DNA of 64,000 nucleotides from positions 1 to 64,000 of the forward strand of contig CAJUQY010000006.1 in assembly GCA_910588815.1 (NCBI GenBank). Direction: 5' to 3'. Made by a program: the position numbers and the translations under genes. Of this stretch, positions 51,333 through 60,500 are shown piece by piece. The first letter of the stretch is position 1. Every line of letters begins with the position of its first letter. Origin of the DNA: an uncultured Lachnospiraceae bacterium. GTDB taxonomy: Bacteria > Bacillota > Clostridia > Lachnospirales > Lachnospiraceae. The notes below the pieces were generated by a model. That model was not told where the DNA came from, did no database searches, and saw only the letters and a list, made by a program, of their open reading frames with translations.

Positions 51333-52270
51333 CCGAAAAGAACCTCTGGGCACCCGGGTTTCTTTTTTCCGAAAAAAACGTATCCCTGTCTGATTCGGGC
51401 GATATAAACGCTGCTTTCTTCATATAGATGCTCGTTGTCCTCCGGAAACAGGGTATAGAAAAGCTCATTTTTTCGATGTTCATATAATTTGGTTAGTTCA
51501 GGAGAGATTTCCTGAAAAGCTTCTGCCTGGTCTTGGACCGTCTGAAAGTCCTTCAGCATTTTTTTATAAATCCTGTCTTCGTGGTTCTGGTCGACGATAC
51601 TGTTCAGGGCGAAGGACAGTTTGCACTTTTCAAAAAGCATTCTTGTCTGGACGGGATGAATGACGGGAAACCATGCCAGCCGTGCGGCCTCCGCCACATG
51701 ATCCACCTGCCTGAAACAGCAGAAGGAAGTCCGCACCCGGTCGCTGCGGATCAATGCGCGCATCAGTTCCTCCTCATAGACGATGTCACGGCGTTCCAGG
51801 CTCTTTCCCGTTTCCTCTGCAAGCGTTTTCAGTTCCTGTTTCATTTCCTGCTGATCATCTGCATTGCCACGATTATAGAATCCGGTAAGTCCGCTGCAGA
51901 TGCCGGCAAGGATTTCCTGGCCCTTTTCCTGGTCCGAAATGGTGTCCGGATATTCATTGTCCGGATCATAGCCGTCATACAGGCTCCATAATCCCCGGTA
52001 AATGTCTTCCTTTGCTCCGCAGCCTGCGGCGGAGATGTTCTGCAGAGTCTGAAGCAGATTACAATAATGTCCTTCCATCCAGGCTTTGGACAGCATTAAA
52101 ATTGCTTTTCGGCAGGGACCGGTTGTCAGAAGCCGGATTTTTCCGCAGTCCCCGGCGTAAATTTGAATGTTCTGCCCCAAATCCTTGCAGTAAATATCGA
52201 GACGGGCTTCCTTTTCTTCCTGGTCGTCCAGACAGATGTTTCCCGGCACAGGTATTCGTGTTCCATGCAT
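51314..52270 (-). CDS. Hypothetical protein (318 aa), leftward unknown operon
   Basis: A 318-residue protein, not recognised. No signal peptide or membrane span is seen. It opens with a beta-rich section (residues 1-50, ARLDIYCKDLGQNIQIYAGD) and then becomes mostly helical and acidic, with several Cys (for example TSFCCFRQVDHV near residue 187). The end is Lys/Gly-rich (FFGKKKPGCPEV). A strong AAGGAGG lies before ATG 52270, and its ATG overlaps the TAA of the broken coiled-coil gene upstream (TAATG), indicating former translational coupling. Confidence 0.7.
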   Translation of the reverse strand: MHGTRIPVPGNICLDDQEEKEARLDIYCKDLGQNIQIYAGDCGKIRLLTTGPCRKAILMLSKAWMEGHYCNLLQTLQNISAAGCGAKEDIYRGLWSLYDGYDPDNEYPDTISDQEKGQEILAGICSGLTGFYNRGNADDQQEMKQELKTLAEETGKSLERRDIVYEEELMRALIRSDRVRTSFCCFRQVDHVAEAARLAWFPVIHPVQTRMLFEKCKLSFALNSIVDQNHEDRIYKKMLKDFQTVQDQAEAFQEISPELTKLYEHRKNELFYTLFPEDNEHLYEESSVYIARIRQGYVFFGKKKPGCPEVLFGCIRDK

Positions 52271-52553
52271 TACCTCCTTCTTTTTCGAAATTCCTGTTCC
52301 GCTGTCCGAAGCTTTTGACGGGCCGCCTCCAGCTCTGTTTTTTTTGCTTCCGTTGTTTCTCCAATTTTGTCTTCAATTCCTCATGCTCTTTAATTTTTTG
52401 TGTTAATTGTTTTTGATCCGCCTTCGGCAACTTCGGCACCTGTTTTTTGCAGAGATCGTTAAGAGTTTTCTCATTTGCGATATAGTCCGATTCCAGACCC
52501 TTCAGTTCACTTATAATATTACGTTCCAGGCAATAATTTTCGATTAATTCTGA
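52270..52553 (-). pseudogene. Coiled-coil segment broken by a stop and an A8 frameshift
   Basis: Leftward from 52553 the frame is exactly that of the 274-residue gene, separated only by its TAA (52556-52554). It continues with helical sequence (ELIENYCLERNIISELKGLE; LTQKIKEHEELKTKLEKQ). At a run of eight T on the plus strand (A8 in the mRNA, 52338-52345) a one-base shift restores a coiled coil, KKTELEAARQKLRTAEQEF, which ends at a TAA overlapping the next ATG. There is no good start codon. I read it as the former C-terminal extension of the upstream protein, or a separate gene now broken. Confidence 0.55.
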
Positions 52554-53378
52554 TTATTTGACATTTTGATAAGTATATTCAGAAATTTCAGCGATCACAG
52601 AGTCCGCCATACTGGAATTATATTCCAATCCGAGTGGTTCAAAATATTTAGATTTTACTTCATTTGCGTAGCTGTTTACCTGATCTTTTAGAAGGGTTTT
52701 ATACTCATCGGATATCTTTTTTTTGATATCCTCCGACAATTTTTGAGGCGGATTCGTGCTTTTTGCCATTTCTTCTTGAATTTTGGAAATGATTTTATTA
52801 TCCACAAGATCTGCCAGTTGCTCCGTTTTTTTGAGAAGCGCTTTCCTGCCTGCATCTTTCACACAGAGTTCAACTGATTTTTTCAAAGCCTCACTGACTT
52901 CATTGATTTTCCTCTTGGTTTCCCGGATATCCTGCCGGTCTTGTTCTTTTTCCGGAGCTTCTTTTCGTTCGGAAATATGATCCTTTGCCAGCAGTACCAG
53001 GCTGAGCAACAGATCAAAAACTCCGATGATCGTCATTGCCATGCTGAAACTTTCTGCTTCATGGGTTTCGTACCACTCTTCCTGGATTCCCTCAGTCTCT
53101 TCCTTTGCTTCTTGCCCGGAGATGATCTGCCCGGTAAATTGGTTCGGCATATCTTCGCTCTTCAGGGAATAAAATTTAAGATGATATACATGGTTTGAAG
53201 CCGTTAACCGGTAGGTATCTGCTTCTTCCCAGACCGGTTCCAGCACATGTCCATTGAGCGATACCTCTCCTTTTTGCCCGTCAATGAGCAGTATTGATTT
53301 TTTGTGCCGCTGCGGCTTTAAAAAATGATACCTTCCGCTCCATGTATAAATGTTCTCAGAAGCCGCCTGTTCTGTCAT
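52554..53378 (-). CDS. Hypothetical membrane/coiled-coil protein (274 aa)
   Basis: A 274-residue protein, not firmly recognised. Residues 10-75 are beta-rich (TWSGRYHFL, ILLIDGQKGEVSLNGHVL, YRLTASNHVYHLKFY), a pattern seen in proteins next to clostridial P47/TULIP domains. A hydrophobic helix (MAMTIIGVFDLLLSLVLLA, near residue 114) may cross the membrane. The C-terminal half is a long charged helix and coiled coil. It overlaps the small upstream gene by 23 bases. The stop may be a nonsense mutation, since the same frame continues as coding-like sequence. The P47-type link is weak. Confidence 0.6.
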   Translation of the reverse strand: MTEQAASENIYTWSGRYHFLKPQRHKKSILLIDGQKGEVSLNGHVLEPVWEEADTYRLTASNHVYHLKFYSLKSEDMPNQFTGQIISGQEAKEETEGIQEEWYETHEAESFSMAMTIIGVFDLLLSLVLLAKDHISERKEAPEKEQDRQDIRETKRKINEVSEALKKSVELCVKDAGRKALLKKTEQLADLVDNKIISKIQEEMAKSTNPPQKLSEDIKKKISDEYKTLLKDQVNSYANEVKSKYFEPLGLEYNSSMADSVIAEISEYTYQNVK

Positions 53379-53619
53379 ATCCGTGATCTGGCGGCATGGG
53401 CTCTTCCAGCGTAAGAGAGAGTTGGTACCGTTGTGTTACCTTGCGGAATTTACTTTCATAATCCTTTGTATAGGTAATTTCTTTTACCAGCTTGTCCTTG
53501 TTTGTCCGGAACTTGTCCGCCAGTATCTTATTGATTTTTTTCTCGTCATAATTGCAAAGGACATCCCACTTGCAGGTCATACTTTGATCCAGGCTTTTCA
53601 GCAATGTTTCCTTATTCAT
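53356..53619 (-). CDS. Hypothetical protein (87 aa), first gene of leftward unknown operon
   Basis: An 87-residue protein with good ribosome site AAAGGGAG before ATG 53619. The segment SMTCKWDVLCNYDEKKINKIL followed by YQLSLTLEEPM (split) is faintly like the N-terminus of TULIP/P47-family proteins, in which a W-D...N-K-L pattern opens a lipid-binding fold, but it is far too short for a whole domain. The last residues (DHGYDRTGGF) overlap the next gene, and a frameshift joining the two into one protein cannot be excluded. Confidence 0.55.
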   Translation of the reverse strand: MNKETLLKSLDQSMTCKWDVLCNYDEKKINKILADKFRTNKDKLVKEITYTKDYESKFRKVTQRYQLSLTLEEPMPPDHGYDRTGGF

Positions 53620-54191
53620 ATGCGAGCTCCCTTTCTTGCGTAACTTTAGGATTTGGGTGTCAAGAGCCCTCTATAAAAGGCAATCATAAAAAATGGCACA
53701 AAACGAAATTGGCGCACTCCGTTACATGAACCATTCCGATGGGCCTTTGAGGGCAAAAATGATGTTTAACAAAAGATTTTTACGGTTTCAGAGTCTCATC
53801 TCCATCGTGCAAAAGTCGTTTGCCAACATCTTTTTGCGCCGCGGAGGCAAGACCAGAAAAAACAAGATAACCTATTTTTTAAGCAATTTCTTCAATTCTG
53901 GGCCTGCAGGGGCGTTTGGCGCGACAGGCTTTGGACGGATATATTGCCAGAATATTTCTGTAACTTCGAATTCTAGATGTTCTAATTATACAGCACTTAT
54001 ATAATAGCGCAATGAGGAGGAGATGTCAATGTGACAGCCGCCGCATTGACATCTTATAATGATTTAACATGTACAAAATCTTTGGAACAAGGTATAATAC
54101 AAACAGAAAATAGATTTATAAGTTATTAGATAAAACATATCAGTCATTGGAATAACTTGAGGAAGAATTGCAATATAGGCACATTTAATAT
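53620..54191. other. Non-coding gap with one dyad
   Basis: No gene is supported in these 570 bases. A rightward open frame of 103 codons (53693-54004) lacks a ribosome site and has no recognisable product. The region is AT-rich toward the right. The only clear structure is the inverted repeat at 54021-54054. The promoter for the leftward operon starting at 53619 should lie near 53640-53720, but I see no strong match. Confidence 0.5.
54021..54054. repeat. Perfect 11-bp inverted repeat
   Basis: AGATGTCAATG (54021-54031) and CATTGACATCT (54044-54054) with a 12-base centre. TATAAT lies immediately to the right. It is not a standard terminator (no T run) and could be an operator dyad. Confidence 0.55.
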
Positions 54192-54839
54192 TTATTCCAA
54201 ATATTCAAGATTCAGCTCATCTATCTGAAAGCCGGAGAGGCCGAAAAGGCCAGAAAGGCTTTCTATGTCTGTTTCGCCGAGGATATAGGAGCCGGAAGCG
54301 CTGACGGCGTTGTCTTCACCGACAATGAAGGTGATAAGAACCGGGCGGGCATCCTCGTAGATATAAAGATATGCGGTACTTTCCCCGGCTTCCCGGCACA
54401 CAAAGGATTTGCTGCACATGTAAATGGAGGAGGCGGCGATGGCTTCCATGCCTGCCGATGAATTCAAAATTGAAGCACAGGAGTTAAAAAGCCGGGCTTG
54501 GATGTAGGCCGTTAATTCCGGTGACATGCCGTCCAGATTCATATCAGCGCCGGAAGAGCTTTCCCAAAACTTCATCAGACCGCCCATATCGGCAGTGATC
54601 CGATAGACCGTCTTCGGCTTCTGATAAAGTCCGGCCTGAGCGGCCTCGGCAATTCCCGCCATCTGTTCTTTGATTGCCGGAGAAGTAGAAAACATTTCAA
54701 AATAAGAGTCACTCTGTGTCATTTCGTTCATGAGAGAGACAAGTTCCAGGCCCTGGTCATAGAGGGGCTTTTCTTTTTTTGTGCCGCAGGCGGCAAGCAG
54801 AAGAACCAGTGCCAGACAAAAAGGGAATAGCTTCTTCAT
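54192..54839 (-). CDS. Putative lipoprotein (215 aa)
   Basis: A 215-residue exported protein. The signal is MKKLFPFCLALVLLLAAC with lipobox LAAC (Cys 18), so it should be lipid-anchored outside the membrane. The mature part is acidic, with DQGLELVSLMNEMTQSDSYF near residue 28 and a C-terminal QIDELNLEYLE. No enzyme motif is seen. AAAGGAG precedes ATG 54839. It is divergent from the SARP-type regulator and might be a sensor or accessory protein of the surface module, by position only. Confidence 0.78.
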   Translation of the reverse strand: MKKLFPFCLALVLLLAACGTKKEKPLYDQGLELVSLMNEMTQSDSYFEMFSTSPAIKEQMAGIAEAAQAGLYQKPKTVYRITADMGGLMKFWESSSGADMNLDGMSPELTAYIQARLFNSCASILNSSAGMEAIAASSIYMCSKSFVCREAGESTAYLYIYEDARPVLITFIVGEDNAVSASGSYILGETDIESLSGLFGLSGFQIDELNLEYLE

Positions 54840-54874
54840 TCTTTTAATGACTCCTTTGAAAAATATTTACAACT

Positions 54875-54903
54875 ATTATACTCAATTATCTTCCGCCCGG
54901 CAA
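54875..54903 (-). promoter_or_regulatory. Promoter of the lipoprotein gene
   Basis: Read leftward: TTGCCG (54903-54898), a 17-base spacer and TATAAT (54880-54875), about 36 bases before ATG 54839. Confidence 0.65.
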
Positions 54904-54954
54904 TCTTTTTTGATTTTAAGTGGAGACCTGAACAATGAAAAAACGCATAACAAG

Positions 54955-54983
54955 TTGACCAAACACAAAATGTGTTATACAAT
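54955..54983 (+). promoter_or_regulatory. Promoter of the SARP-type gene with internal dyad
   Basis: TTGACC (54955-54960), a 17-base spacer and TACAAT (54978-54983). The spacer contains the perfect dyad AACACA-AAA-TGTGTT (54962-54976), which is well placed for a repressor or autoregulator. Confidence 0.65.
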
Positions 54984-55099
54984 ATTAATACATATGCAAA
55001 AAAAATAGTATGAAGAAAAAGCTGAGAAATGAGACAAGGGATTTAGAATTTAATTTCCTGAATGTTTTGGAATAGGCTGGGAGGCTATAAATAGTTAAA

Positions 55100-56287
55100 A
55101 TGGAAGAAAATAAAGAGGTTTTGAAAGTTCGCATGCTTGGAGAATTTTCTATGGCTTATGGGGAGAAAATTCTGCAGATCAAGCGAAAAACCACGTCCAA
55201 AGTGTTTCAGCTTCTTCAAATACTATTGTACTCCGGAGAGAACGGTATATCACGGAGCAGACTTTTAAAATATCTGTTCGGGTGTGATGCGGAAGGAAAT
55301 TTATCTGCCAATTTGCGGGTTATCATCTACCATCTGAGGAAATTGCTGAGAGAGATGGAGCTGCCAGAGGAAGATTACATACGAACGGTCGGGGGAAGAT
55401 TTTTTTTCATGAGCTCTTTTCCGGTGGAGGTGGACATTCTGACCTTTGAGAAGCTTATCAAAGAAGCAGAAGGGCAGCCCGAGGAGGAACAGCTGAGGAT
55501 ATTGAAAGAAGCCAGCTGCTATAGGGAAGTGTTTCTCCCGGCGTTAGCCGGTGAAGAGTGGGTGGTGATAGCCGAGGCGCACCACCAGAGGAAATATTTT
55601 GAGTGTATGGAAAAACTCTGTATCTTGATGAAAGAGCGGGGGGATTATAAAGAATTGCTGGAAATAACTGCGGGGGCGGCGGCGGCTTACCCATTTGACG
55701 AGTGGCAGCTGTGTCAGATGGACTGCCTGATCGCGCTGAATCGGCTGGAGGAGGCCATGGAACTGTACGAAAAGACGGCCTCTATGTATTTTGAGGAATT
55801 GGCGGTGGCGCCGTCAGAAGGTATGCTGGCGTATTTCCGTGAACTCAGCAGCAGGATGCGGCCGGATATCAGTGGTTTCGACGAGATACGGGAATTTCTG
55901 CGGGAAAATAAGTACATAGATGGAGCTTATTATTGTCCGTTGCCGAGTTTTTTGGATATTTACCGTATTTTGTCCCGCAATATGGCGCGTTCCGGACAAT
56001 CTGTTTATCTATTGCTGTGCACACTGATAGACGGGAAAAAGAAAGCCCTAAAGGAGAAGCCGGGTAAGCAGGCGGCTGACCGGCTGGCAGAGACGATACG
56101 GGAAGCTCTTCGTCGGGGGGACGTTTATACCCGGTACAGCAAAAGCCAATTTTTGCTTCTGCTCACAGGGATCCGTCAGGAAGAGCTTTTGATTATTATG
56201 GAACGTCTGGACTCCCGGTTCCGGAAAAAAGAAAAGACAGGCCAGTTTTGGATGTCCTATCGGATAGCGTCTGTCGCGGAATTATAG
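55100..56287 (+). CDS. SARP/BTAD-family transcriptional regulator
   Basis: A 395-residue regulator. Residues 1-100 form an OmpR-like winged helix (VRMLGEFSMAYGEKIL, ISRSRLLKYLF, LRVIIYHLRKLLRE), followed by a bacterial transcriptional activation domain rich in helical repeats (residues 110-250, AAAYPFDEWQLCQMDCLIALNRLEEAMELY, split). The C-terminal 100 residues (SVYLLLCTLIDGKK, GDVYTRYSKSQFLLLLTG) are reminiscent of a degenerate nucleotide-cyclase/GGDEF fold. GGGAGG lies 15 bases before ATG, rather far. It probably activates the surface-protein genes that follow in the same direction. The position of the activated promoter is not visible. Confidence 0.82.
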   Translation: MEENKEVLKVRMLGEFSMAYGEKILQIKRKTTSKVFQLLQILLYSGENGISRSRLLKYLFGCDAEGNLSANLRVIIYHLRKLLREMELPEEDYIRTVGGRFFFMSSFPVEVDILTFEKLIKEAEGQPEEEQLRILKEASCYREVFLPALAGEEWVVIAEAHHQRKYFECMEKLCILMKERGDYKELLEITAGAAAAYPFDEWQLCQMDCLIALNRLEEAMELYEKTASMYFEELAVAPSEGMLAYFRELSSRMRPDISGFDEIREFLRENKYIDGAYYCPLPSFLDIYRILSRNMARSGQSVYLLLCTLIDGKKKALKEKPGKQAADRLAETIREALRRGDVYTRYSKSQFLLLLTGIRQEELLIIMERLDSRFRKKEKTGQFWMSYRIASVAEL

Positions 56288-56384
56288 AAAACGCAAAAAA
56301 ATCTTAAGAAAAGCGTTTTTTTGTGTTTTTTTTATGCTTTTGATAACGGTGCTGACAGTACAATAAAAAATAAGGAGTAAAAAT

Positions 56385-56876
56385 ATGGAAAAAGAGTTTG
56401 CCAGTTTGGCTGCAGCCAGTATGGTGAGGCTCTGTTTTGATAAATTAGAAAGTTCCGGATGGAGCGGAAGACTATATACAAGATTTAAAGCAGCTCCGGC
56501 CAGTTTTAATAGCGAGGGGCAGCTGTTGGCTTTTTTGGAACAGTTTTATAATTATTTGGATTATCCGCAGGCATCCGTAAAGTCCCATAGCTTTAACGGG
56601 CCCGGGATCGGAGACAAAAAAGCAGCAGAGCCATATTATAGAAGAAGGCAGAGAGGGGAGCTGGTAGAGGTGGAAAGCATCAAAGAAATGGAAAAAAGAC
56701 ATGGAGAGAAAGCGACATTCATTGTCCGCATACAGTATAGGCAGAACGCCACCTGGCAGGGAGAGGTAACATGGGCGGAAAAAGATAAGACACAAAGCTT
56801 TCGGAGTGCGTTGGAACTGCTGAAGCTGATTGACAGTACAGAAAAAGAGACCAGGGAGATGGAATGGGACAGCTAA
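56385..56876 (+). CDS. Hypothetical protein of the surface module (163 aa)
   Basis: A 163-residue cytoplasmic-looking protein, not recognised. It is basic in the middle (YYRRRQRGELVEVESIKEMEKRH, split) and ends with a beta-rich segment IVRIQYRQNATWQGEVTWAEKDKTQSFRSALELLKLI (split), which would suit a small alpha/beta domain. TAAGGAG precedes ATG 56385. It overlaps the signal peptidase gene by 13 bases and so is probably translated with it; a role in secretion or regulation of the surface protein is a guess. Confidence 0.7.
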   Translation: MEKEFASLAAASMVRLCFDKLESSGWSGRLYTRFKAAPASFNSEGQLLAFLEQFYNYLDYPQASVKSHSFNGPGIGDKKAAEPYYRRRQRGELVEVESIKEMEKRHGEKATFIVRIQYRQNATWQGEVTWAEKDKTQSFRSALELLKLIDSTEKETREMEWDS

Positions 56877-57478
56877 AGAAGCGAGAAAGAAAAAAGGAAA
56901 AGCCAGAGGAAACACTTTCTATCCCACCCATTGAAATGCTGGAAAAGGAACTGAAACGGGAACAGAATAAACTGGCCCAGAGAAAAGGCTTAGTGAAAAC
57001 GGTTGGGATTTTACTGGTCGTGGCGGCGGTAGCGGTTCTGATCCTGACGTTTCTGTTTCCGGTTGTACAGGTTTATGGAGACAGCATGCAGACGACACTT
57101 TATGAGAATGACGTGATCATTGCCCTGAAGACACCGGATATTAACAGGGGGGATGTGATCGCCTTTTGGTATAAGAATAAGATTTTGGTGAAGAGGGTCG
57201 TCGCAATGCCGGGGGAATGGATCGATATTGACAAAGAGGGAAATGTCTACATTGATGATGATTTGCTGGAGGAGCCTTACGTGCAGCAAACGGCCTTCGG
57301 GGAATGTAATATTACCCTGCCTTACCAGGTTCCGGAAGGAAGGCTCTTTGTGATAGGAGACAACAGAGGCGTTTCTGTGGACAGCCGGAGCAGCCTGGTC
57401 GGCTGTGTGGCGGCAGAGCAGATTATAGGGAAAATGGTCTTTCGTATCTGGCCCCTTGAGAAAATAGGTACTTTCTAA
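56864..57478 (+). CDS. lepB: Type I signal peptidase
   Basis: A 204-residue membrane protease. A charged cytoplasmic N-terminus of 45 residues is followed by one transmembrane helix (VGILLVVAAVAVLILTFLF). The catalytic Ser is in YGDSMQTTL (near residue 72) and the catalytic Lys in ILVKRVVAMPGE (near residue 110), with GDNRGVSVDSR as box E. The Ser/Lys dyad marks the prokaryotic type rather than the SipW (Ser/His) type. It is embedded in the surface module, directly ahead of two exported proteins, and probably processes one or both. It starts inside the preceding gene (13-base overlap). Confidence 0.93.
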   Translation: MGQLKKRERKKEKPEETLSIPPIEMLEKELKREQNKLAQRKGLVKTVGILLVVAAVAVLILTFLFPVVQVYGDSMQTTLYENDVIIALKTPDINRGDVIAFWYKNKILVKRVVAMPGEWIDIDKEGNVYIDDDLLEEPYVQQTAFGECNITLPYQVPEGRLFVIGDNRGVSVDSRSSLVGCVAAEQIIGKMVFRIWPLEKIGTF

Positions 57479-57495
57479 AATTATTCCGCAATTTC

Positions 57496-57522
57496 AAAGC
57501 CGGGGGGCTTTGGGCGTTTTTA
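57496..57522 (+). terminator. Hairpin after lepB
   Basis: CAAAGCC (57496-57502) pairs with GGCTTTG (57507-57513) through a GGGG loop and is followed by GGCGTTTTT. It is a plausible partial terminator between lepB and the large surface-protein gene. Confidence 0.55.
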
Positions 57523-57560
57523 TAGATGATCCATAAAAGTATGAAAAAGGAGGTATCCCG

Positions 57561-60500
57561 ATGGAATCTTCATTCCGGAAGAAAATGAAGGAAGTATTGG
57601 AGAAAATTGGCAGACGGAAACGTTTGTGCAAAGCGGTGGCTGCGGTGCTGGTAATTGCACTGATCGTAACGTTGGTACGGCCCACTCTCAGATTGACAGG
57701 AGCGGCTAATACGGACGGGTCTTTTGAAGAGGAAACGCTGGCAGCAGAGAATGTCCCCGCAGAACAAAATGAGGATGCGGGCGTATCGGAAGCTTCGGCG
57801 GAGAACGGAGAAGAGGCAGCCGGCACAGAAGAGACGGCTGCTGTGGAAGAGAGTGTTCCGGCAGATGAGGGCGAATCGCCTGCAGAGTCGGCTCCTGTGG
57901 AAGAGAAGGCTTCTGCAGAAGAAACCGGCGCAGAGACTGTCCCTTCTGCCGCCGAGACGGGAACAGATGAGACAACGGAAAGTTCAGAGGAATCACAGCC
58001 CGCGGAAGAAAAGGCTACGGAATATCAGGTCACTCTGGCAGACGGGCTCGTGGTGACGATGACCGGACCGGCGAGTGCGTTCCCGGACGGAACACTGACG
58101 CTTCAGGTGTCAGAGCTTACCCCGGAGCATCCGGATTATGCGGCCGCTTCCGGACTGCTTTCCGGTGAGACGGCGGGCGCGCCTGTTGTGCAGCAGAGGA
58201 TTTTTGATATCTGCCTGCTCGACGAAAACGGCAACGAGGTGCAGCCGGCGGATACGGTGAAGGTCACCTTCGGCCAGATCCTGGACGGCAGCGTACAGGG
58301 CGCAGAGATTTATCATCTGGATACTATGGCCGGCAGTACAGAAAAAGTCAATGTATCTGTGGACGGCGACAATGTGAGCATGGATGCGGAGCATTTTTCC
58401 TACTATGGCGTCAGCGTCACAGCGGAGACCGTGGTCACCGTAGGAGACGGCGGCGATTACGACAGCATGCAGAAGGCAGTCGACTTTGCCAAACAGACGT
58501 CGGCAGCGACAGGGCAGCCGGTGACTATTGATCTGCAGAAGGATATCGCGGAAAGCGTAACATTACAGACCAAGAGTGAGAAGACAGCTCCCGTTGTCAA
58601 AGTCCGCATGAACGGTCATACGTGGACGGGAAACGGGGGCACGGCTCTTACAGTTACCGGCGCATGGAATGACAGTCCTTCGACAGTGCTTGAACTGGAG
58701 GGCGGCACCATGCAGGCGGCTCCCGGATACCGGGCCCTTGAACTTACTAAGGTGGATCATTCTCTGGTTGCCCGTAATATGACCCTGCGTGGAAATGGTG
58801 CGGGAATCGAGAAGGAAGATACCATAAGCATCCAGGGATATTATCAAGGAGTCGTTGGAGGCATCGTGGCTTTTTGTGGAAATACACTGTCCATGGAAAA
58901 CTGCGTTTTGGAGAATGGTGTCAATACGGCGGCCGGTTCTCAGACCAGGTTATACGGCGGCGCCGTCTTTGTCGGAGCCAGGGGCGGAAGCGAGCGGGTG
59001 AAGGCAGAGTTTGTAAACTGTACCTTTCGGCAAAGCAGCAGCTTAAACGGAGGCGCGATTGCCGTAGTCAAAGGAGTCTCTTCTCCCATGCCGGTTGACC
59101 TGGCGATTAGGGGCAGTCAGTTTATTAACTGTGCGTCGGAGGGAGCCTCCGGTGGCGCCATTTATATGGAGACGAATGGTGCTGCCTCCACGGCTGCCAT
59201 TGCGGACAGCCGTTTTGAAGGCAACACTGCAAAAATGAGCGGCGGCGCCGCATATTTTGACCAGGGAAACCTTGCCGTAACGAACACGGACTTTATCGCC
59301 AATACCAGTACGAAGGCGGGTGGCGCAATATATTTTAACAGCAAAGCCGGTACGATTACCGTGGACGACGGAAGGATGCAGGGAAATAAGGCCGGTGTAA
59401 ACGGAGAGTCCGGCGGCGGAGCCCTTTGCGTCAGCTATGGAAAAGAATGCAGGGTACAGGGAACCGTATTTGAGGGGAATGAAGCGGAGGGAAGCGGCGG
59501 AGCTTTGTATGCAGGAGGTCTGTCTGCATCTGCTGTGATTTCAAATGTACAGTTCCTCAATAATACTTCCACGAAGAAAAATGGCGGTGCCGCGGATATC
59601 CATGAGGCTTCAGGTGCGGAGCTTGTGACGCTGGAGAACATTACCGCCACGGGAAACAGTGCCGGTGCGGCAGGCGGAGCTCTCTACATCTTTGTGATTA
59701 AAGGCAATGTGACGATGTCCGGGACGAATACCATCAAGGGCAATACGGCGGCGAAGACCGGAGGCGGAATCCATGTCGCCCATGACGATTGGGGGCAGGC
59801 CGCAAAGCTTGATCTTCAGGCAGACGTCACGGAGAATACCGCCGGCACAGACGGCGGCGGTATCTATGTCCGTGCCGTGAAAACAACCTTTGAAGCTGGT
59901 TTTGGCGGAACAGTGGCAGATAATAAGGCCGGAGGAAACGGCGGCGGCCTCTATGTGCAGTCGCGCACCATCGGGTTTGACGGCGTAACCGTGACAGGCA
60001 ATGCCGCGGGGCAGAACGGGGCGACAGCTTTTGGCGGCGGCCTCTACCTGGCTACGCAGGGAACTACAGCAGGAATCTATACGTTCTCGGCGGATACGGC
60101 CGTGTATAACAACCAGGCGCCGACGGACAGCAAGAAGGTGACGACGGACGATGGGAAGAGCATCGGTGCCTCGTCGGAAATTTTTGTCAGGAACACTAGT
60201 ACCGGTACGACAAGTGCAAAAAAATGTGTGGCGAGCATCGTCGCAGAGCCTGCCCTGGAGGGACGCACCTATGCGGACGGGGAGATCACCTATACACTGA
60301 CAAAGGCGTCGGGCACATGGGGAAATAAGATTCCGCTTAGCTGCCATACCGGTTACTATAATACGGTTAAGGCCGCGAAGAAGATCTACCTGGATCCTTC
60401 CGGGAACAGCAGCCATGGGAAAAAGGCAGACGGCACCCAGGATGAGACGGTGATTGTCACCTCGACCTTGGAAGAGGCCTATACGGTGGCGAAGAGAGAG

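Noticed and set aside
53693..54004. Rightward 103-codon open frame in the gap
   Set aside because: No ribosome site and no recognisable motif; composition like non-coding DNA. Kept as an empty gap.
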